Part shown: positions 16,057 to 23,536 of the stretch, piece by piece | How the letters are laid out: every line of letters starts with the position of its first letter | Numbering within the stretch: position 1 is the stretch's first letter | Program-made: the position numbers and the translations under genes | Notes under the pieces: model-generated | Told to the model about the DNA's origin: nothing | The model's input: the letters and a program-made list of their open reading frames with translations, nothing else | The model's database searches: none | Assembly (NCBI GenBank): GCA_037446255.1 | Contig: JBBIIY010000013.1 | Span: 1 to 31,987, forward strand | Source: Lithacetigena sp037446255 [NCBI: Coprothermobacterota bacterium] | GTDB taxonomy: Bacteria; Coprothermobacterota; HKB111 | DNA: 31,987 bases | Direction: 5' to 3'

Positions 16057-17580
16057 TTAATGTTGACGGGCGCCTAACATCAATAAACCAAGTTCATCTT
16101 CGGTAGCGTCTTTCCTGTCAAGTATGCCAGCAATCTCACCATTGTACATAACTGCAATTCTATCGCATAACAGCATTATTTCTTCTAACTCCAGGGATAT
16201 TAAAAGGACAGCTTTCCCCGACTCTCTTTGCTCAATCAGCCTCTGGTGGACAAACTCGGTAGCACCTACATCCAACCCCCGGGTAGGTTGAGAAGCAACC
16301 AGAACCTCAGGATTGGATGAAATTTCCCGAGCAATTACTACTTTTTGCTGGTTTCCACCGGAAAGAGCATCTGCTTTCAGGTTTTTATTCCTGGGTCTTA
16401 TATCAAACTCCTGTATTTTCTTCTCTGAAAAATCTGAAATACTCTTGCTTTTTATAAAAATGCCTGAGGAAAAAATCTTTTCTTTTTGCCTGCCCAGTAT
16501 CAAATTATAGGAAACGGTAAAGGGTAATATTAAACCCCTTCTTCTTCTGTCTTGAGGTATATGGGCAAACCCTTTATTGCGGAAAGTCCAGGGATGAAAT
16601 TCTTTGATTTCCTGCCCTTTTATTTTAATTACCCCTGAAACAATATCCCTTAACCCGGTTAACGCTTCCACCAGCTCAACCTGGCCATTACCTTCCACAC
16701 CTGCTATACCCAATATTTCATTTTTCCTTAGAGCCAATGAAACTTTTTTCACCGCTGGTAAGCCTTTCTCGCCCATCACCACGATATCCTTAACCTCCAG
16801 AACAACATCTCCGGGCGTTGTTTCGAAGCGAGGCGATTCAAACACCACATCTCTTCCTACCATCAGGCGTGCCAATTCTCTTTCATCAGTTTCAGCTTTA
16901 TTTTTAATACCTACTACCCGACCATTCTTCAAAACCACAATTCTATCAGCAATTTCCAGTACTTCTTTGAGCTTATGGGATATGAAAATTATAGTTTTCC
17001 CCTGATTTTTTAAATGATTTATGGTTTCAAATAATTCTTTTGCTTCCTGGGGAGTCAGCACTGCCGTGGGTTCATCAAGAATGAGTATTTCCGCTCCACG
17101 GAAAAGTACTTTGATTATTTCCACTCTCTGCTGCATTCCTACCGAAAGAGTCTCCACTCTCTGGTCAGGCTCTACCCTTAAACCATATTTTTCAGAAATG
17201 CTTTTTACATTTTCTATTGCTTTATCTATATCCAGGACAATGCCATTTCTGGTAAATTCTTGCCCCAAAATTATATTCTCGGTAACTGTAAATTTAGGTA
17301 TCAGCATAAAATGCTGGTGAACCATCCCTATTCCCAACTCTATGGCTCTTCTGGGAGAATGGTGGTGAATATTTTTACCGCAAATAGTAAGGCTTCCGGT
17401 ATCGTGGGTGTACAAACCATAAATTATGTTCATCAGGGTGGTCTTGCCCGCACCATTTTCCCCGACGATAGCTAAAACCTCCCCTTTTTTGATATCCAGG
17501 GAAATATTGTCGTTAGCCACAACTTCAGCAAAAATTTTATTTACATTTTTAATCTCAATTACCGTTTCCACTCCTGCCAC
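16057..17580 (-). CDS. BMP-linked ABC transporter double ATPase, NupO-like
   Basis: A 507-residue protein with two ABC domains in tandem. The first has a complete Walker A (GENGAGKTT) and 'ILDEPTAVLTP'. The second has the degenerate 'GVEGNGQ' Walker A and 'ASQPTRGLD' in place of Walker B, the usual asymmetry for sugar/nucleoside-type importers where only one site turns over ATP. The signature sequences are LSVGMQQR and LSGGNQQK. It is separated from the binding-protein gene by 73 bp containing a hairpin, so transcript levels may drop here. Confidence 0.92.
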   Translation of the reverse strand: MAGVETVIEIKNVNKIFAEVVANDNISLDIKKGEVLAIVGENGAGKTTLMNIIYGLYTHDTGSLTICGKNIHHHSPRRAIELGIGMVHQHFMLIPKFTVTENIILGQEFTRNGIVLDIDKAIENVKSISEKYGLRVEPDQRVETLSVGMQQRVEIIKVLFRGAEILILDEPTAVLTPQEAKELFETINHLKNQGKTIIFISHKLKEVLEIADRIVVLKNGRVVGIKNKAETDERELARLMVGRDVVFESPRFETTPGDVVLEVKDIVVMGEKGLPAVKKVSLALRKNEILGIAGVEGNGQVELVEALTGLRDIVSGVIKIKGQEIKEFHPWTFRNKGFAHIPQDRRRRGLILPFTVSYNLILGRQKEKIFSSGIFIKSKSISDFSEKKIQEFDIRPRNKNLKADALSGGNQQKVVIAREISSNPEVLVASQPTRGLDVGATEFVHQRLIEQRESGKAVLLISLELEEIMLLCDRIAVMYNGEIAGILDRKDATEDELGLLMLGARQH

Positions 17581-17588
17581 CTCCGTAT

Positions 17589-17621
17589 AAAAAGGGGATG
17601 GGCATAAAACCCACCCCCTTT
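17589..17621 (-). terminator. Intra-operon hairpin between the binding protein and ATPase genes
   Basis: On the minus strand, AAAGGGG and TGGG pair with CCCA and CCCCTTT, about 11 bp with one mismatch, a 7-nt loop and a T-run (complement of 17589-17593). Its position just after the binding-protein gene suggests partial termination or mRNA stabilisation, a common device giving excess binding protein over the membrane parts. Confidence 0.7.
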
Positions 17622-17653
17622 ATTTACCTGATACTTGAACTTCTAAATTACTC

Positions 17654-18907
17654 CTACTTCTTACCCTTAAAGAAAATAAATTTAGCGATAGCGGCTACTA
17701 CTACAACAGCGATAGCAATGTAAAGCCAGTTATTCGGTTTCTTTTCTTCAGGTGGTGTTTCTACAGGTGTTAAAGCAGCTTCCCAGGTGGCATATTCGTC
17801 GCGGTTAGACGGAACTACGATTTCCCCGGATATTATTTTAGCTTTGAGGTCTTCAACTTTATCCAGAATTGCCGAGGAAATTAGATTTTTGGTATGTTTA
17901 AGAGGTGAGATGCCTACTCCGCCTTCTTTAACACCCAGGATAACATGACCGGAAGTAAAGGTGTTTTCGGCAATAGAGGCGATAGAAAGCCAAACGGCAT
18001 AGTCAACATGTTTAATCATGGAGGTTAGAACTTTTCCGGGTGCCATATAATCCTGGTCAGAGTCCACGCCTATGGCAAAGTAACCTTCAGGTCTTCCTTT
18101 GGCTTCTTCAATGACACCAATACCGCAAGCACCTGAAGCATGATAAACAATGTCTGCTCCCTGGTCAAATTGGGTCTTGGCCACCTTTTGTCCGTCTTCG
18201 GTGCTGCTGAAGTTGCCGGTGTATCCTTCAAGAATGGTAATATCAGGATTCACCGTTTTTATACCCGCCTTGTAGCCAGCTTCAAATTTATGGATGATGC
18301 CAAGGTCCATACCGCCTACAAATCCAACCACATTCTTCTTGGTCATCTGGCCAGCAAGAGCTCCTACCAGGAAAGACCCTTCCTGTTCTTTAAAAACATA
18401 GCAAACTACATTGGCTGGAGGAGAGTCAATCCAACCGTCAATCAACATAAACTTGACATCGGGATAAAGTAGAGCTACTTCCGCAATAGCATCGGTAAGC
18501 ATGAAACCAACACCAATTATAAGGTTTGCTCCTTTGGCTGCCAGGGTCTTCAAGTTGGGGACATAGTCTTCATTAGCCTTGGATTCAAGCACCATGGGTT
18601 CAACATTATACTTCTTGATGCCCCTGTCCAATAAATCAGGTGCTTCATCTACGATTGATTGCAGGTATTCAGCATCGGTCATCGCTTGATAGCCAACACC
18701 GGCAACCATTTTTAAACCGGCTCCCCAGTTCTCCAGGCCTCTTAAAGCAGAGTCGTTGAAAGATTTATCACCTCTACCACCAACATCGGTTACCAGACCT
18801 ACCTTGATCACTGCCTGAGCTTCTGCAGTTTGAGAAAGATTAAAGAAAAACATAAATGAGCCTAACACTAAAGCTGCAACTAACGAACTTACTAAAATCT
18901 TTTTCAT
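17654..18907 (-). CDS. BMP family substrate-binding protein with C-terminal membrane anchor
   Basis: A 417-residue member of the Bmp (PnrA-like) family. It has a signal peptide (about 1-30, 'AEA' cleavage) but no lipobox cysteine. The mature part starts with 'KVGLVTDVGGRGDKSFNDSALRG' and includes 'IGVDSDQDYM', segments that in characterised PnrA-type proteins line the nucleoside pocket. Unusually, it ends with a proline-rich linker and a hydrophobic helix (about 393-411) plus 'KGKK', so it seems to be held by a C-terminal anchor rather than a lipid. It is the first gene of the importer operon, with a good promoter and GGGAGG SD. Confidence 0.92.
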   Translation of the reverse strand: MKKILVSSLVAALVLGSFMFFFNLSQTAEAQAVIKVGLVTDVGGRGDKSFNDSALRGLENWGAGLKMVAGVGYQAMTDAEYLQSIVDEAPDLLDRGIKKYNVEPMVLESKANEDYVPNLKTLAAKGANLIIGVGFMLTDAIAEVALLYPDVKFMLIDGWIDSPPANVVCYVFKEQEGSFLVGALAGQMTKKNVVGFVGGMDLGIIHKFEAGYKAGIKTVNPDITILEGYTGNFSSTEDGQKVAKTQFDQGADIVYHASGACGIGVIEEAKGRPEGYFAIGVDSDQDYMAPGKVLTSMIKHVDYAVWLSIASIAENTFTSGHVILGVKEGGVGISPLKHTKNLISSAILDKVEDLKAKIISGEIVVPSNRDEYATWEAALTPVETPPEEKKPNNWLYIAIAVVVVAAIAKFIFFKGKK

Positions 18908-18964
18908 AAAACCTCCCTGAATCTCTTATTACTCATTGAGAGTAACATATAAATTTCACACTTA

Positions 18965-18993
18965 ATTCTATCCTGACAATCAATTACTGTCAA
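18965..18993 (-). promoter_or_regulatory. Sigma-70 promoter of the importer/5-oxoprolinase operon
   Basis: On the minus strand, TTGACA (18988-18993) is followed by a 17-nt spacer and TAGAAT (18965-18970). Transcription would start near 18958, about 50 nt before the ATG. The inverted repeat TGACA-N9-TGTCA (18974-18992) overlaps the -35 and spacer, a good place for a repressor site. Confidence 0.78.
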
Positions 18994-18999
18994 TTAAAA

Positions 19000-19338
19000 T
19001 CAGCCCACTCTCCGTGGAATTACACAGATAAATTTCAAAATCTCCTCGCCCTCGTTTACGAAAACATGCTTCTCGTATGGAGGTACAAAAATGGCTACCC
19101 CTGGTGTTAGTTCAGCATCCCCCTTTATGCTTTTTACTTTACCCTTTCCAGAAAGTACATACACCTCGTGTTCCCAATGATGGGTATGTTCAGGTGTTTG
19201 TCCTTCAGGTTCAATTTCCAAGATTCGCATTTCAAAATTGGGAACTCCAATACCTTTGTGAAGAAGCCACTTAATGGAGGCACCAGCAGCTCCTTCTACC
19301 ATCTCTCCTTTTACTTCTGCTTCATCAATTTTATACAT
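19000..19338 (-). CDS. Small single-domain cupin
   Basis: A 112-residue cupin with both conserved motifs: 'HTHHWEHEVYVLSGKG' (metal ligands HxH...E) and 'PPYEKHVFVNEGEE' (ligand histidine). Small cupins of this type may be metal-dependent enzymes or ligand sensors, and the sequence does not say which. It starts at ATG 19338 with AAGGAG upstream, 21 nt after the ThiF-like gene. The promoter of the importer operon begins next to its stop, so it could be co-transcribed with the importer or separately. Confidence 0.88.
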   Translation of the reverse strand: MYKIDEAEVKGEMVEGAAGASIKWLLHKGIGVPNFEMRILEIEPEGQTPEHTHHWEHEVYVLSGKGKVKSIKGDAELTPGVAIFVPPYEKHVFVNEGEEILKFICVIPRRVG

Positions 19339-19359
19339 AATTACTCCTTGTAAATAATT

Positions 19360-20169
19360 CTAACAGGTTGACCCATTAGTTTTGAAGGCTGGAAACTTGT
19401 TTCCTTCCAGATACTCGTACTCCCCCAGATGACAGGCAGGGCAGGGCTTGGTTTCCTCCCGCTTGATATCAGTCATTTCCAGGATAGGATGCCATAAATC
19501 AATAAAAGCCAGCCCTTTATCAATGTACTCTTCACCCAAAGCCAGGTATTTGAGTGCCTGGGTTGCAGAAAAGGCAGTTACTGCTGCTATGATGGGTGAA
19601 ATGATGCCAATTGCGGAACAACTTAAGGCTTCACTGCTAACTTCTTCCAACACTATCTCCCTCAGGCAGGGAGTTTTCCTGGGAATTATTACCGAAGCCA
19701 TACCAAAAGACCCCGCCACAGCGGAAAATATCCAGGGGATATAATGTTTGATAGCCACATCATTTATAAGGTAGCGGGTTTCGTAGTTATCGGTGGCATC
19801 AAGAATTAAATCGTGGTTTATGAGAAGTTTTTCAGCGTTTTGGGGGGAAAGATAAGTGGTAAAACCTGATAACTTCACTTCGCGGTTAACCCTGCTCATC
19901 TTCTCCAGGGCTGCTTCCACCTTTAATCTTCCTTCTTCTACATCCCATTCGTCATAGAGAACCTGTCTTTGCAAGTTGGAAAGTTCAATAGTGTCGTGGT
20001 CGATGATAGTAATTTCCCCGATACCCGCTCTAACCAGATATTGAAGGAAAAAAGAACCCAGACCTCCCAATCCCACTATAACTACCTTACTTTGAGCCAG
20101 CCTTTCCTGCCCGGACTGACCGATTCCGAGGAACTTGATTTGAGCCTTATACCTGTCTAAGTCAAACAC
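19360..20169 (-). CDS. ThiF/MoeB/HesA family E1-like adenylyltransferase
   Basis: A 269-residue E1-like enzyme: ATP-binding GLGGLG near residue 33-38, 'DHDTIELSNLQRQ' contacting ATP, and 'DATDNYETR'. Such proteins adenylate the C-terminal glycine of ubiquitin-like sulfur carriers (ThiS, MoaD) for cofactor synthesis. The zinc-binding cysteines are incomplete: the first pair is 'CLRE' rather than CxxC, while 'CPAC' near residue 243 is present. The start is GTG 20169, preceded 6 nt earlier by TATAAT (20176-20181) and by no SD, so an internal leaderless transcript is possible. No thiamin or molybdopterin gene is adjacent. Start and exact partner are uncertain. Confidence 0.85.
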   Translation of the reverse strand: MFDLDRYKAQIKFLGIGQSGQERLAQSKVVIVGLGGLGSFFLQYLVRAGIGEITIIDHDTIELSNLQRQVLYDEWDVEEGRLKVEAALEKMSRVNREVKLSGFTTYLSPQNAEKLLINHDLILDATDNYETRYLINDVAIKHYIPWIFSAVAGSFGMASVIIPRKTPCLREIVLEEVSSEALSCSAIGIISPIIAAVTAFSATQALKYLALGEEYIDKGLAFIDLWHPILEMTDIKREETKPCPACHLGEYEYLEGNKFPAFKTNGSTC

Positions 20170-20175
20170 TGGTAA

Positions 20176-20184
20176 ATTATAACA
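20176..20184 (-). promoter_or_regulatory. Extended -10 box directly upstream of the ThiF-like gene
   Basis: Minus-strand TGT-TATAAT ends 6 nt before the GTG start codon. No SD is visible. This is the spacing expected of a leaderless transcript, but co-transcription from the PlsY-like gene 22 nt upstream is also possible. Confidence 0.35.
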
Positions 20185-20191
20185 TTCACCA

Positions 20192-20806
20192 TTAACTCTT
20201 TAACTCTTTTCGCTTCTTTTTATCTCTTAAGTACATGGTGTAACCTCTTATTATGAGAGTAATTCCCATGGCCAATATAAGGAGAGTATAGGGGTAAAAT
20301 CCCCAACGAAGAAAAACCAACACCAGGAGAGTTATTACCGCAAAACTACCCATAATAGGGGCTGGACCTATAAAAGGAAGGTATTTAGGAAGTTTGGTAT
20401 AAAAGTAAAGAAGCGCTGATATTAAGGCAGGTATAGCTGAAATCAGAAGCTCTATCGGGAAAAGAAACAGAGACAGACCAAAAGTTGGAGCTAAACCTCC
20501 ACCTCCACGGAAACCAAAATAAATAGGCCAGTTATGACCGGCAACCACTCCAATCCCACAAAGTATTAAAGTAAGGTTGTTGGTAGCATATCGGGTTACC
20601 AGATAACCTACCAGTACTCCTTTTAGGGCGTCCAGAACCCCTACCGATATGCCCCAGGCCCAGCCATACTGCCTGATAGAACCGGAACCACCGGGGTTGT
20701 CTTTACCGCGGATGTCTTCTCCCTTTATAAACTTACTGCCAACCACGCCAAAAAGCACAGAACCCAGAAGATAAGAAAAAATAACTAAAAGGGCATCAAT
20801 AAACAT
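20192..20806 (-). CDS. PlsY-like glycerol-3-phosphate acyltransferase, divergent
   Basis: A 204-residue membrane protein with five or more hydrophobic helices and the PlsY layout: N-terminal 'YLLGSVLFG', 'DIRGKDNPGGSGSIRQYG' in place of motif I, and 'GHNWPIYFGFRGGGGLAP' (90-107) in place of motif II. PlsY transfers an acyl chain from acyl-phosphate to glycerol-3-phosphate in phospholipid synthesis. The canonical 'GSGN.GATN' and 'F.GGKG.AT' sequences are altered here; the motif II lysine is a glycine. It may be a divergent paralogue with a changed substrate. It is first in the minus-strand run leading to the importer operon. Confidence 0.8.
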   Translation of the reverse strand: MFIDALLVIFSYLLGSVLFGVVGSKFIKGEDIRGKDNPGGSGSIRQYGWAWGISVGVLDALKGVLVGYLVTRYATNNLTLILCGIGVVAGHNWPIYFGFRGGGGLAPTFGLSLFLFPIELLISAIPALISALLYFYTKLPKYLPFIGPAPIMGSFAVITLLVLVFLRWGFYPYTLLILAMGITLIIRGYTMYLRDKKKRKELKS

Positions 20807-21052
20807 TTTAATTCCTCACCTGTTTTTAATAATTTTAACACGCAAGGGGAAATAAGTTTTATATTCAGGTGACAGAGGTGGTTGAAGGTCGTCTCGAGAG
20901 CCCGTAAGGCTCGTTTTGATCTCAGATTTTCTACGCCCCTGTCCTGCTGGATTTGATCCAGCATTTGAGGTTTCAGGTAATTAAAGCGGAGTTACCGGGT
21001 TAAACCAGGGAAGACAAAAAAACAGGATATATTAACTTCTATATTATTTTAT
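20807..21052. repeat. Intergenic region with palindromic repeats
   Basis: Between divergent genes. It contains a GAGCC-CGTAA-GGCTC hairpin (20898-20912, followed by GTTTT) and a perfect 8-bp palindrome TGCTGGAT-TTG-ATCCAGCA (20945-20963). The latter resembles the ATGCTG...CAGCAT element at 31937-31958. No open reading frame or tRNA was recognised here. Confidence 0.5.
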
Positions 21053-21055
21053 TTA

Positions 21056-21080
21056 TGCTAAAATACTTGAAAGGGAGGTG
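21056..21080 (+). promoter_or_regulatory. Extended -10 promoter and SD of the small gene at 21088
   Basis: TGC-TAAAAT (TG at 21056-21057, -10 at 21059-21064) is an extended -10 in AT-rich sequence; no strong -35 is seen. GGGAGGTG (21073-21080) is a strong SD, 7 nt before the ATG. Confidence 0.45.
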
Positions 21081-21087
21081 AATTAAA

Positions 21088-21492
21088 ATGGCAAATAATG
21101 ATGCCAAATTATTGTTAGAATTGGCCCAGATGCGAATGTGGGATAAAGTTGATGAAGCCTTCACCTGGATGTACACGCAATTTCATATTAACGATTACAT
21201 TCAATTTAAAGACAGGTATCCCAGAGGTTCAGCAGAAAGAAGAAAATTCACCACGGTCTGTAATTTCTTTGAGCTGGCAGGAGTTTTTGTGCTCAGAGGT
21301 CACTTAAGTGAAGACCTCTTTTTTGACATGGGTTTTGGATTGGACATAATGTGGAGTAAAGTTAAGGGTATAATGCCCGGTTTCCGTAATGACACCAGCC
21401 CACGTATGTATGAAAACTTTGAGCTTCTCTATCTAAAACACGAGGAATGGCTGAAGAAAAACCCGCCCAAATTAAGTAAAAAACCAGTTTGA
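21088..21492 (+). CDS. Small soluble protein, DUF4760-like
   Basis: A 134-residue, largely helical, soluble protein without signal or membrane segment. The middle, 'FTTVCNFFELAGVFVLRGHLSEDLFFDMGF...MWSKVKGIMPGFR', resembles DUF4760-type proteins ('FFE..A.L...G.....' pattern followed by a W). Function is unknown; I make no claim beyond the resemblance. It is a single-gene unit with its own promoter, a strong SD and a terminator, flanked on both sides by opposite-strand genes. Confidence 0.75.
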   Translation: MANNDAKLLLELAQMRMWDKVDEAFTWMYTQFHINDYIQFKDRYPRGSAERRKFTTVCNFFELAGVFVLRGHLSEDLFFDMGFGLDIMWSKVKGIMPGFRNDTSPRMYENFELLYLKHEEWLKKNPPKLSKKPV

Positions 21493-21528
21493 CAACCTAC
21501 GCTGTAATTTATAGTATTGTAATCAATT

Positions 21529-21559
21529 AGCCCCTTCTATTCCCTGAAGGGGCTTTCCT
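21529..21559 (+). terminator. Intrinsic terminator after the gene at 21088
   Basis: Perfect 9-bp stem AGCCCCTTC (21529-21537) with GAAGGGGCT (21546-21554), an 8-nt loop, then TTCCTTT. It lies just before the end of the convergent M23 gene (21564) and may work weakly for that strand too. Confidence 0.82.
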
Positions 21560-21563
21560 TTAT

Positions 21564-22757
21564 TTACTTCCCGCTATAAAAATGGCTGGGGTCAACTGCC
21601 ACGTTCCTGATTCTCATCTCAAAATGAAGGTGTGGAGCAGTGGTTATTCCGGTATCGCCTGCTTTTCCAATGAATTGACCCTTTTTCACCCTATCACCCG
21701 CTTTTACCATTATCTCTTCCAGATGATAATAAAGAGACATAACTCCCATGCCGTGGTCAATTATAATAGTCCCACCTCGCGCTTTGAGGAACTCCGCAAG
21801 CACGACAAAACCACTATTAGCCGCTTGAATATCTGTTCCTCTCCTGGCCCTATAATCTAAACCTTTATGCTGGTCAATAAGCAGTCCTCGATTATATATT
21901 CTTGTAAACCCAAAAGGTGAGGTTATGACCGAATTAACTGGTGGAATAAAATCTCCCTCCCAGTAGATTCCTTTACTTATCATATTTAAGGCCTCTTCCA
22001 CAATTTTTCTTTCTTCCTGCAACAGTTTTATATCAAGAAGTGGGGTTTTCTCCTCAGCAATGGTTAAGTGTTCCGTAGGAAATTTTCTGTCCTTTAACTG
22101 ATATGTTAATAATTTGCTGGTTTTGTTTCCTACTTCATCCACTGCTTCAATGAATATTTCTTTGAGTAGTGATTTCTGGTTTAAGGGGATTCCATATATG
22201 AAAAAGAAAGATGATAAATTAGACCCAAAGCTTTGAAGGTTAGCAGGTTCGGTCGTTAATAAAATCAGGTTTTCTCCAGCAATTTTTGCTTCCACTGAAG
22301 CCTTTTCCTGTAAATTAATCCAGCCCTGAAGAATACCTCCCGGCTCCAAAATTTCTTTCTCCAGAACAATTTCTACTGATGGCGGGGTGTTGTCTATGGT
22401 AAATTTAGCTATATCAATAGCCCTGTTTTTCCTGATTGACGAATCTGTCGCTTCAACAGTTAAAGTATAATCTCCATCAGAAAATCTGGTGGTGTCAATT
22501 ATCAGAGGGAAAATAGCATTCACCTTTTGCCTATCAAGATGAATATTTATATTCAGGGGGTCGCTGGAATCATATACCAGAATATCTATTGTTATAACGC
22601 CCCTGACTTTATCATCTACGGGGGAGATAATAATAAGCGGGATATCTTTATCAAAAAGGAAATTTACAGCCCTATCCAATATTGAACTGAATAGAATAAT
22701 TATCGCCGCAACAAGCAAGCAAAGAAACCGCATTATCATTTTAGACAATTTATTCAT
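21564..22757 (-). CDS. M23 metallopeptidase with N-terminal Ig-like domains
   Basis: A 397-residue protein: an N-terminal membrane segment (about 8-30), two beta-sandwich Ig-like regions (about 38-125 and 128-225, with 'SPVDDKVRGVITIDILVYD' and 'DNTPPSVEIVLEKE' reading like bacterial Ig folds), a linker helix, and an M23 domain (about 275-397). Metal and catalytic residues are intact: H297/D301 in 'HKGLD' and H376/H378 in 'HLH'. It likely cuts peptidoglycan from an anchored position, with the Ig domains as spacers. The next gene upstream on this strand (22791) encodes a degenerate LytM-like domain. The two are 33 nt apart and likely co-transcribed. Confidence 0.9.
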   Translation of the reverse strand: MNKLSKMIMRFLCLLVAAIIILFSSILDRAVNFLFDKDIPLIIISPVDDKVRGVITIDILVYDSSDPLNINIHLDRQKVNAIFPLIIDTTRFSDGDYTLTVEATDSSIRKNRAIDIAKFTIDNTPPSVEIVLEKEILEPGGILQGWINLQEKASVEAKIAGENLILLTTEPANLQSFGSNLSSFFFIYGIPLNQKSLLKEIFIEAVDEVGNKTSKLLTYQLKDRKFPTEHLTIAEEKTPLLDIKLLQEERKIVEEALNMISKGIYWEGDFIPPVNSVITSPFGFTRIYNRGLLIDQHKGLDYRARRGTDIQAANSGFVVLAEFLKARGGTIIIDHGMGVMSLYYHLEEIMVKAGDRVKKGQFIGKAGDTGITTAPHLHFEMRIRNVAVDPSHFYSGK

Positions 22758-22790
22758 CAGGTTTTTATCTACCTTTTGAAGGAGTATCTA

Positions 22791-23357
22791 TTATTTTAGA
22801 GAAAACAGAAGTTTTAAGTATTCTATGGGGTCGCTCGGATGCTTGGAAACTTTAGCATACCAGGCGTCGTCTGGAAATATAACCAGGTTGTAATCTGGAT
22901 AGGTTTGAGATACAGGTTTATCGGAGTTAACCTGCCCCACAACTTCCCCTTTTTTATAGACATCAGGCAGTCCCATGGTAAAGTCTTGGGCTATAAAATA
23001 AAGCTCTCTTTCACTACCTTCGTCTTTCAAGACAAATAATTCTAACTTAACACCTCCCACTTCTGAGGTGCCCGAATCCAGGGTTCCCGATTCAAAGGGC
23101 ATAAATATTTTGGCTCCGAGTGGTAGAGAAAACATAATATCAGGATAGGCTTTTCCATCAGGGGTATCTCCTCCGGTTATGCCTTTGCGGGAATTTTCCT
23201 GAGATAGAATCAGGGCAACCCCGGGTTTTTCTTCATCAAGTCCAGAGTTAACCGGGGGTTTGTTTTCTCCCCATTTAATTTTTCCCAATAAAAACGCTGC
23301 GGACACCCCAATTATCACAAACGAACATATCAAGGTAATAATTATTGACTTTTTCAA
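22791..23357 (-). CDS. Membrane-anchored protein resembling a degenerate LytM (M23-like) domain
   Basis: A 188-residue protein with one N-terminal hydrophobic segment (about 4-25) and a region (about 78-182) that matches the tail of M23 domains in order: 'GAKIFMPFESGTL' (like GTPVYAPADG), 'YKKGEVVGQVNSD' (like VKKGQ.IG..G.TG) and 'DPIEYLK' (like .DPL.YL). The metal ligands HxxxD and HxH are missing: the position of HLH reads YNL. This looks like a catalytically dead LytM relative that may bind peptidoglycan or regulate the neighbouring active M23 enzyme, as degenerate LytM factors do elsewhere. The start is TTG 23357 with a distant GAGG; ATG alternatives were not found. Confidence 0.7.
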   Translation of the reverse strand: MKKSIIITLICSFVIIGVSAAFLLGKIKWGENKPPVNSGLDEEKPGVALILSQENSRKGITGGDTPDGKAYPDIMFSLPLGAKIFMPFESGTLDSGTSEVGGVKLELFVLKDEGSERELYFIAQDFTMGLPDVYKKGEVVGQVNSDKPVSQTYPDYNLVIFPDDAWYAKVSKHPSDPIEYLKLLFSLK

Positions 23358-23396
23358 CTTATATAAACCTCACTATTATCAGGTTAAATTAAATTC

Positions 23397-23424
23397 ATTA
23401 TACCAGAGAAAAAAATGTGTTAAA
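23397..23424 (-). promoter_or_regulatory. Candidate promoter of the degenerate LytM/M23 pair
   Basis: Minus-strand TATAAT (23397-23402) with a weak TTTAAC -35 (23419-23424, 16-nt spacer). It lies about 40 nt before the TTG start. Confidence 0.45.
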
Positions 23425-23475
23425 AATGGTTATTCATTAATAAATATAGCCCATATTACTCTCCTCTACAGGATT

Positions 23476-23496
23476 ATTTGAGAAACGTTCTCAAAT
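23476..23496. repeat. REP-like palindrome upstream of the RAYT gene
   Basis: Perfect 9-bp arms ATTTGAGAA / TTCTCAAAT around an ACG loop. The 14-base core from 23480 (GAGAAACGTTCTCA) is identical to the copy at 24382-24395 on the other side of the transposase gene, in the same orientation. Confidence 0.7.
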
Positions 23497-23536
23497 TATC
23501 TACTTGATTTCTCATTTATTGACATAATTATTATGG

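Noticed and set aside
20880-21010. Possible tRNA or small RNA in the repeat-bearing spacer
   Set aside because: The hairpins do not form a cloverleaf, and no T-loop or CCA-like end is present.
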